Shown piece by piece: positions 34,501-45,553 of a DNA stretch of 64,000 nucleotides. Positions within the stretch are counted from its first letter, which is position 1; every line of letters begins with the position of its first letter. Source of the stretch: Bugula neritina (taxonomy: Eukaryota > Bryozoa > Gymnolaemata > Cheilostomatida > Bugulidae); assembly GCA_964035545.1 (NCBI GenBank), contig OZ037767.1, positions 11,081,081-11,145,080 on the forward strand. The letters are read 5' to 3'. A program made the position numbers and the translations under genes. The notes beneath the pieces were generated by a model. The model was given only the letters and a program-made list of their open reading frames with translations, was not told where the DNA came from and did no database searches.

Positions 34501-37500
34501 GTTGGACACCCCTACAACTTTCTCAGAGAAATGAGATCCACAGCTAAGAGCTAGCCTCTCTATCAGCCCGTGTAGGCTGATTAGATTGTGCAGATTCACA
34601 AAGAAAGCCCACTTCTCCTCATTGCTGTTTAGAAGGTCAAGGTCAACTTTTTGTAGCATACTGGTGCGGGAACAGAACTGAAGAAATGACTCGCTGACCT
34701 TGATTTCTTGAGCGATTTCTTCAGTAAGCAGCTTAGCTCGGTTTGCCCGAAGTGCATCTAAACATCAAATAAGCATAGAAAGTTACTAACAGCAACTCGC
34801 AACAACTTGTGACAACTAAGTAACGTGTTAGAATTGATAAACTTTGCCACTACACTGAACCTAGATGATTTTTATGGCCATGTGGTGGTTTTATTATTTT
34901 GTCAAGATATACCGATAAAATTCATACAGAAAAGTTCCCTTTGAAACTTACCTTCGACCACCAAGAGCAGTGTGTCTAGCAGGTCTGTGACGAGTTCCAT
35001 AGGATTCTTATGTGAGTCAGAGGTGCATTGTGAGTCAACACTGTTATTGAGAACTACTCTATACCCGTGCCTCTGCCCCTCATTGGCCTCAGATCTCTCA
35101 TCTTCTGACAGAACATTATAAGTGGATTATAATTTAGTAGAACGTAATTGAAGAAAGCCAAGTATAAACATACCATTCTGCTTTACAAAAACTCATTAAA
35201 CTCATGACCGCTTCCACCAGTGCTCATAAAATACTCAGATGGCCAATGAAGTGCCCGGAAGACTGAAACTTTCTTTATACAAATTACTGCTGCACTAAAA
35301 ATATTCCTACATTTGAGAAACTTAAATGATGAGTTTATCATAATATTAGAGATGAGATGAGTGACTGGATAAGGCCAACAGCAAATCTAACCGAATTTAG
35401 TTGAAGACACATTTAGTACAAAAGACATACCAGCTGTAGATGGTTCCGGAAGAGGTAAGGGTTTACATGGTACAGGAGCACAACAGCTCCTTACTATCAC
35501 ATGTGTTAGATCCAATTTTACTTCCTTAGCAACAGTCTCCAACCTGTAAAAAGACGTTGATTAGCAAAGAGCAAATAAATCTACTTGCGCTCATGGTGCA
35601 ATTTTTGGCTCCAGACATGCTGATAACATGGTTTCTGAAGCAGTACAGAAACAGATGTCTTCTCCGACATCAACCTTGTGGAGCTTCAACTGCACACCTA
35701 ACACACCGTGTGACTTTGTTACGGAAACAGCCATGCTTATGGCCAACAAGAAGCCGGCATAAAAAGCTATTATGATAGATACAACATTATGTATGGAGTA
35801 GATCTAGGCTGGGTTACTCAAAGCCATTGCCTAAGATGAGGGAATAATTAGTTATGCTTGGAAAAGAGCCTCAGAGTAGTACTGGAAAGAGTTGTCTACC
35901 ATTAGACTAACAAGATCTCTAAACGCATCGTATACCTGAGGATAGAATGATTTAATTATATCAGAGAAAATACATACTTGGAAGGCTCGACTTGGTTGTC
36001 AAACATAAGTCTGCCAGCAATCATGGTGGGCCCCTCGTCAAGGATGGAGAGATGAGCAAAAGACGAGTCTTCTGTAAATGTGATTCATCAGAGATATGCT
36101 TGTCATTTCATAAATAATATCCAATCAATAATCATATACAAAACTTTGTCTTATAGTTTTATAGTCAACCTAAATGCACAGAGTATAACCTGGATAGTTG
36201 AAGGAGAGTTTAGACTTTCACACAGCTCTGCTCAATACATAAATCAAAAATCCCAACTTACTAAATGCATGGACATGTGTGAACAGCCCCAAAAATACAA
36301 CAGAGTGTCCCAGCACTTTGGCTAAAATTTGAGCACAGTTTCAGTATATGATTTAGAAAAACTAAAATTTCTCTTATCCCATGCAAAGATTTTCTGGTCA
36401 ACACTGATGAATGAAGATATAGTTACAAACCAAATACAAAACTTTACCTGCAGGAGGTGAACCAGTGTTTTTGATGATAGTCTGGTGTAGCAGTTCCAAT
36501 TGCTTTTGAAGGTCAGACAGGTAATTTCTACAAATATTCTCATGAAATCAAAATACATTTGCTCTTTTCAGCCTGACACTACAGCCTTGTGAGTAGTGAG
36601 TACTAGTGACTAGTGAGTAGCACTACAGACTAGTAGTGAGTAGCAGTGAGTACTAAAGAGTAGTGAGTACTAGTAACTAATGAGTACTAGAGTCTAGTGA
36701 GTACTAGTGATTAGTGAGTACTAGTGAGTAGCACTACAGACTAGTAGTAAGTAGCAGTGAGTACTAGAGAGTAGTGAGTACTAGTAACTAGTGAGTACTA
36801 GTAACTAGTGAGTATTAGTGACTAGTGAATACTAGTGACTAGTGAGTACTAGAGAGTAGTGAGTACTAGTGAGTAGTACTACAGAATATTGACTCAGTTA
36901 CAAGTGTATGACTAACATACCTATTATCTGCTGAGAAATGCATATCCAGTGTTTCTATGAGTGACCCGATAGAAAGTGACACATCAGAAACAAGTTTGGA
37001 GTCTGACTTCCAGGTTGAGAGTTGTGTTTCCATAGCATGAACATGAGAGCACACGGCAATCAGAGGGTTTATCTACGCAAAAACTAAGTACAGTAATAAG
37101 CCATAATATTTATAAATGTGGAAGTAACTTTAAACATGTTATGATAATTATAATAAGCAAACTGACACATTAATCCGGTCATACTACTGGATGATATAGC
37201 TTCATGAAATAATAAATTCAGGACATTTGAATTAAAACATAGATAGAATTACTAATAAAATTAAAGTAATTTCACTTGAATAGACCAAGCAATGGATATC
37301 AAATTAAAATTAGCGCCATATTTACGGCAGCAACTGGTCCAAAAAGCAGCAGCTGTGCTATCAAGTTTACTAGTAGTCTAAATTTTAATAATTGCAGTTC
37401 ATTATCAAAATGTATTCACACAGGTTAAACAACACCATTGGCCAATATAGGGATGCAATCTACAAACTCCCTTTAGAATTTCTAAACTATCAATGACGAC

Positions 37501-40500
37501 ATTCAACCGGCAATGTTACAGGATTCACCTGGTTTTCTAGTTTCAAAGAGTCCATACTGAGAAAGTCAGCCAGGAGACAACTCCTAACAGACAGACTGCC
37601 ACCGGCTCCTAGCAATAGCTGTCTCATCTTTGATTGGTTGGTGGAGAAAGCCAGCTCATTTACATCATTACACTGCTTAAGCCAACTTTGCAGCCCTAAA
37701 ATTTCAGATCAACATGTACTGCTGTGTGACTACATGTAAAACTACTTATAATTCTCATCAAGTAAAAATTTGTACGATAGAAATGTTTCAAGGCAAAAAC
37801 AATGCTGACAATGAGATTTATCCACCCATTGGAGCTGCCACGCTCTACCTGTAGTTGCAGACTTTCGGCCATGATGTGAGAGACTGAGAGTCTTCATTGC
37901 AGCAGACAGGAGTCTTTGTGTGAGTCTGGGGTCAGAAGTGGCAGCACAAGCCAAGTCTATCAACACCATCGCAAGTGGCACACCTGAACTAGCAGATGTA
38001 GATCCCAGGAACTTGACAACCTAAATGAGTAGCCTAACGGTTTAGTCAATATGTGAGCACGTGATTCAGTGTGACTGTGAGTGAGTCAGCATGACTGTGA
38101 GTGATTTAGTTTGACTGTGGGTGAGTCAGTGTGACTGTGAGTGACTCAGTGTGACTGTGGGTGAGTCAGTGTGACGGTGAGTGAGTTAGTGTGACTGTGT
38201 ATAACAGACAGATTGGTAAACAGACAGGGTTTAGAGAAGTGCAGAAACTAGACAATGGAATAAATAGTCAACATAAAATAGTAAACAATAAGATATTGAT
38301 TAACTGTTGAGTTCTGAATAGAATTCATTTCTAAAGTTATGTAATAATTCATCATAAAACTTGAAGTAAATAGATATCTAACCTGAGTGTCACTAAGATT
38401 AAGGGAGGTAGGAAGGGTGGCTGCGCGTGCAACCTGATGCGCTTTGTTGAACTCATCCATGGCACTAAGACTATTGGCGGCAGCTTGTCTGATGAAGCTG
38501 AGGTCGACAACAGGCAGGTTGCTGGCAGCAGACGGCTGACTCATCTTTTCCTTCTCAGTCAGCAGCCGAACCAGTTTCCCGTATGATTGGTCGAATGCAA
38601 ACGTCTTCCCTTCATCTTTCTCTTCGAGGTTGTAGAGCTACAAATAGAATCGGGAATAACCTTTCCATAGTGCAAAGCAGAGCGGAAAAACTCAACACAT
38701 TATGTGTATTGATCCCTAATATTAGCGAGTGACAAATAAAATACCATCAATAGAGATAAAAAGATAAATAAAAATAAATAGACCCCATCAGCTTCTTTTT
38801 GCACACTTTTGTTTGTAGATGGAAGAGTCGAGAAGTTACCTTGAGAACTTGATTAGCCTGAATGTAGCTCTGTCTCTTGATGCACATGTTAAACAGAGAG
38901 GTGGGGGTGGACAGCATTCTACACACAACGCCCTGCTTAGTGGGAATTATTTTGGTACTTTGTCTATTCTTTCTTTTCCTATACCTAGAAATTCACTTTG
39001 CACTTCAGCACTCAGTTTTAGTGCCACAAGTCAATTCAACATTTTAACTGTACGAACACATTGGAAATCAATTGATATGAAATGATAATGAAATGCGACA
39101 AAATGTTTTCCATTCTTACAGCATGCTGACTACAAATAATGTGTCAACTTAAAATGGTGTTGAATGAACTAAGCCAATCAGTGACTAAAGGAAACTTGCT
39201 CATCCCTAACCGTTTATTTTTGGCAGTATTGCCGGTGGAGACAGGGCCACTGCTGTAGGCGAGCATATCGTTACTGAGCTCTGAGTCAGCACTGATCTCT
39301 CCTAGTCTCAGCGAGTTGTTAGCTGAACACTTCCTTGATGATTCGTATAGACTTCTTTCATATACGGCTACATGTATTACAACAGGAGTATAATGCATGT
39401 AATTATAAATGGGGAGTAAAACAACTCATCTTACAAACTGCTACAACTAGTTCAACCATGTCAAGACTGTAGAGCATAATAATGGTGTTGCACCACATTT
39501 CCATGTAAATTATCACCACACTTTGCATCAGAAAACCCACTCTGTAGTGGGAAGCCACTAGAGTGAGAGACAATAATGTAAGAAGTTGAATAAATATGAT
39601 AGACCTAGGTCCTAGAATATTAATCAGGTTGTTTCAGAGTGGCTCTATATTGGTGGATGATGAAGTTGATGTACAATCTAATACTCAATAAGATAACAGA
39701 GATAGAGTTACTGAAAGCTTTCGGTAAAATAACTGAACGTACTCTCTCTACTACTCAACATAGTAACAAGTTCTGCCTCATAAAATATATGTTATACAAT
39801 TCATCATAACCGTATGGCTAAATAGTTTAAACCATGTTACATATATATGTAATAGGCTACAATATCCATGAGGCATGACTCCACGAGAAACATATTTGAG
39901 TTAATTTTAATACAGAACTTAGCAAGTGGTAAGTTCAATTCAACTGATGAAAACATCGATAGAGTATAGACCAATAAGCATGAGCAATAAATCGAATGAA
40001 CAAAGTTTTCTTCATCAAGATTTGATAACAACCTACTCAAATTTTACCTGAGAAGTGAATAACTATTAGATGGCCCAGTTTTAAAGCTTACTAGTGTATA
40101 TCTGGCACTAACAATATTCAGACATCATAAGCAAAGATGTAGTCTCACCATAGCCTTCATCATCAAGTGTATGATCGAGACTGAGGGAGTTTCTCCCCAC
40201 CGCCCCAAACTGTCTGTCTATCGTATCCTGCACAATGAGCTGATACCTCCAGGATGCCTCACTTACTCTCTGTTGCAGCTGAGATGACCTTGACATAAAG
40301 TTACGCTCATTAACAGAGCTGGCTGTCACTTGCACCAACGCCTTCTCTTTTCTACTCAACTCCTACAGCACAGCCATTAGATCAGAAAATTGGTGTTACT
40401 ATTTTCATGGGGAACTAATATGAGGCTAGCTCCAGTTTTAGTTTTCATTCAGTCAAATTATCAGAGGTCAGCTCTCTCATAGCTAAATATTATACAGAAA

Positions 40501-43500
40501 TCACACATTGACTGTAACCTGTGTGTAGGCAGGACAACTCTCAAACTGTATTATTAATATAATTGATCATATTTGACAATTGGCAAATACCCGAATGCTT
40601 TAATAGACACTCTATGTATATTTTACTTACAGTGTAGAAATAGTGGCATGCATTACACTATATTATACAACCAGTTCATATTCAGCTGCTATGTTATATG
40701 ATCAGCAGACAGTAAACTGTTATATTACATTATATTATATAACTACCTTGTTATTTGATATCTCAAAGTTCTTAGCAGTAAGATCAGTAAGAGCTCCCTT
40801 TATCAAACTCAGTATGTCTCTCACAGCAAACTCATTAGCCAAGAATCCAAAAGCTATAGAAGTCGTTGAGGAGGCGGGCACTGATTCCAACCCATTACCA
40901 TAATTAGTTTCATAGGCTATGGTCTTTCCGCTATCACCAGTTGTGGACTAAAACACCAGATAAACTCTATATAAGACTGCAACTGAAGGACAAGGAAGGC
41001 ACCCATAAATGATATGCTAAAACACGGTATATACTAAAGATAGGAATTGGTAAATATTCAGGTTTCAGCTATTGCAGTATCTCATTTGTTAGCTGGAAAT
41101 ATCTATATATAAACTCGTCATTTGACCCCTTTACATAACTATGCGGGCCAAAGCTAAATAAGGGGTGTATTTACCTCTCATCGCATGTATTTATATTCAA
41201 ACAGCTTTTCAGAAAACCATGGTCAATAAGCCACCATACTATATATGACACTCATCTAGCTTGTTTGCTAGTAGAAATTGTACTAACAGAATAAATGTTT
41301 CTAAGTTAGGTGCCTGCATTTCATTTCCCCCCTGAATGTGGGAATAATGTTATGCAATAAGCTGTCTTACATTGGTAGCACCACTCTGTGGGTCCAGCAC
41401 TTCCCTGGCACTATAATACATCTCACTGCCGCTGGTTACTTCTACTCCACTCTTTTCTCCGTCCATTTCACCAATTCCCTGTTATAAGGGAAAACGATTG
41501 GCTATAGCCACATCACACAATGAAATCAGGAAAACAAATAACCAATAGAAAACCAGCTACCCTATTTGACCAATTGTAAAAAATACCGAGAAATGCAAAA
41601 CATTGATCTTAGAGTATCCAAAATACAAAAGATTTTCTAACGAAAAATGTAAACATAAGTAACACTTGAAATGAAGGAATTGGAGATTACCAAATAAGCA
41701 TTGATGACATCTTGGCTGCCTCGTATATCTGACCCTGAAGCAAAGAGAGCCAGGAACAAATTCTCGATTACTTCCAGTTTCAAAGTCAAGGGACGGAGCT
41801 GAGATAGCAGAGACTTGGCCTGATCGAGTAGGGGCAGAGCTTCCTCCTTGTACCTGACGCAACAGTAACACATGGTTTACATTCAGCTTCCAGGTGTGAA
41901 AATAGCGCTCTTACAGTAGTACATTGAGCTGTATTGTAACATAAAACAGTTTTGTGTTCCTGAAATGAAAAGTGTTGATAATGATTTCAACTAAGAGCTT
42001 ACCTTGCACCAGAAAACGTTAAAACTTCACACACAAAAACTTCTATATTCAAAGTGAGGTTTCAATGAATACAAACCTAAGCAACATGGCAGGTTCGTTA
42101 GAATCATCGCTAATGATGCGAAACACCTCCATCACACAGTTGATAATAAAGAAGCCATTGTATATACTGATATCTCTCTGTTGTTCCACTGAGAGGGTAG
42201 CTCTATCAGATCTCTCATCATCTGTTTGCTTGAGCAGGGCTTTAACACAACATAATTAGGAGTAGAGCACATGAATGGCTGAAACAGCATAAGCAATTCA
42301 AAGGGGGGTGTAATATATTACTAGTAGAGAAGTATACAAAATATACCATTCACAGAACTACCTAAAATAACTCTAGTTTGTCACCTATCATAAACTAGCT
42401 GCAGATTGCTGTTTAACATAACTGTAGATATTTGTATCTTGTTATCTAATAGAGCTGCAGATTGCTATTTAACATAACTGTAAATATTTGTATCTTGTTA
42501 TCTAATAGAGCTGCAAATTGCTATTTAACATAACTGTAGATATTTGTATCTTGTTATCTAATAGAGCTGCAGATTGCTATTTAACATAACTGTAGATATT
42601 TGTATATCGGTATTTAATAGAGCTGCAGATTGTCACAGGCATTAGCTACAAGTTATAAAATTTAGAAACAATCTGATGGTAGTGGGGTTAAAACCCTAAG
42701 AAGCATGAATTTATCTTCTACCCTCAGCCAATCAAACAAAGAGAGGGGTACCAGTTGTAGGCTGATTGGCTCACCGTAGGCACTGCTCGCTGTAAGAGTT
42801 TGCATCATCTTCTGGTGACTCCAACCGTGGAGAGAGTCAAGACAGAGCAGCAGGGCGTGCAGAACACTCTGTGAGTTCACAATAGACATGATGCCAGACG
42901 CTGACTCTGCAGATCTCCTGTCAGCATTGCTAACAAATTAAATAATAATTACTATATTACATAGCATTTTATAGTATATAGAGTATATTATTATATAGTA
43001 TATATAGTATATTATATAGTATATGTAGTAATATATAGCATATATAACATATAGAGTATACATACATGTAGCATATAGAATATATCTAGTATACAGCGTA
43101 TAATTATAGTATACAGCGCATATGGGGGTTGGCACAAAATAGACAACTTGGCATGCATTCTTTAAAGCTACAGAATACATTTTTAAAAAAATTAAAAACT
43201 AGATTATATGTATTCATACTTATTGCTTAGATTTTTTAGCTTTTCACACACTTTTCAAAACTTTTGATAACTCATAGCTTGATTTATATGTTAGCAGAAA
43301 ATTCATAAGTCAGTTTACATTTACATTATTTATTTAATAAAATTGGGTCAGGTACATCTGTGCACAAACCAACCTGGACAGATTGAGACTCTGCTCTATC
43401 ACATCAATTCTCTGATGCTGATCTACAAGAGCCTTCAACTTCACATCATTTATCTGTAAAGCCAGACCACAGGCTAAATATAATTGTGCATAGCATTATC

Positions 43501-45482
43501 TTATCTTGTATTAATGAAACAAGATGGTATTGCATGTTTATCAGTAATTCATTATTCAAGAAAGCAGATAAAATACCTCGGTTGGAGTGACACGAAGCCA
43601 CCAGAAATTAAACATATTATGGTGAACTGACCTTTGAAAATGCAGTAAGGAGCTGGTGGCTCTGCTCAGCACTGCTACATTGTCTCCACGCCAAATGTAA
43701 GATAACAGGAAGTAGAGGGCGCCACTCATCCGTGTTGAGCATGTCGACTAGTTCAACGTAATCACCTCCCTTCATTAGCTTGCTAGCATTTGCCTACATG
43801 TTGAAAAACTTGTGTATATTCTACTATACAGCAATACAGTTAAGTCTTCTAAAAAGCCTTTTAAAATTTAATTCTCAACACTTCATAAACCTTCAAAACA
43901 AACTTAGTCTAGTTTACAGCAATAAAGTTAAAAAGTATTATAAAAAGTCTTCTAAAATTTGAACTTGTAAAACAAACTTATCTATGTGATTTTAGTTTCC
44001 CTCATGATGGCTGTACTTACCATTATAACATCAAAGAAGTGGGTTTGTGAGCCAATTGTATTCAGCGCAATGACCTTCCATTTATCATAAGACCCACAAC
44101 TGCTGTCCAAACTATCCCATAATTCTCTGCATATCTTCTGAGTCAACTCATACATGGATTTATCGGGCCGACTGACCAGTGCAATGTTTAACTCACTGAC
44201 TTCCAGCCATCCAGTGTGTTCTATCGAGAACATTTTATAGCATAAACTAGTTTCACATCTGCAGTCAAAGTCTTTGAATAAAATTACAATAATCTGTCGC
44301 AAGTTTTCTTAGCAAAAAGTCTCTTAAGGGTCATGTGACTCATGCATTAGTCATGTGACTCATGTATTGGTCATGTGACTCATGTATTGATCATGTGACT
44401 CATGTATTGGTCATGTGACTCATGTATTGATCATGTGACTCATGTATTGATCATGTCACTTATAGAGTGGTCACATGTCTCATGGAGCTTAGCTTGTTAC
44501 CCTTGTAGAACCATCAAATACAGGCATTAATTAGCACAGCATATCTCTTGAGCCTGCTTGAACTATCATATGCAAATGTAATTGTTCAAAGGAAGTCATG
44601 ATTATCCGTCAATTATATTAAAAGATACAAAACTAAAAGGAAAATTAGTAAAAAAAATTCAGAAAAATCTTTTTACACTTTATGAAAGCCAAATAAAAAG
44701 TGATCGTATATGTTATTTTCCACACATTTTTTATTCTTATACGGAGAAGTTTACCTTGATTATCAATGGACAAGACTACTCTGCTGATTATATCTTCCAA
44801 CCTGTCTTGGATACCATCAATTTCCAGATTTATCTCAGCTAGAGACAGCAAAGTGCACATAGACTTCTTGTTCTGTGAATAAGAAGAAATAATGACTCTA
44901 AGATCAAGGGAATCCTGCTGCTACTGATATCGCTGCTACTACTACTATCACTACTACTACTACTATCACTACTACTACTACTACTATCACTACTACTACT
45001 ACTACTATCACTACTACTACTACTATTACTACTACTAGCACTACTACTACTATCACTACTACTACTACTATCACTACTACTACTACTAGTATCACTACTA
45101 CTACTACTATCACTACTACTACTACTACTATCACTACTACTACTACTACTACTAGCACTACTACTACTATCACTACTACTACTACTATCACTACTACTAC
45201 TACTAGTATCACTACTACTACTACTACTATCACTACTACTACTACTACTATCACTACTACTACTACTACTATCACTACTACTACTACTACTACTACTAGC
45301 ACTACTACTACTATCACTACTACTACTACTATCACTACTACTACTGCTAGTATCACTACTACTACTACTATCACTACTACTACTATCACTACTACTACTA
45401 CTACTACTATCACTACTACTACTATCACTACTACTACTACTATCACTACCACTACTACTAGTATCACTACTACTACTACTAT

Positions 45483-45553
<71 letters not shown>
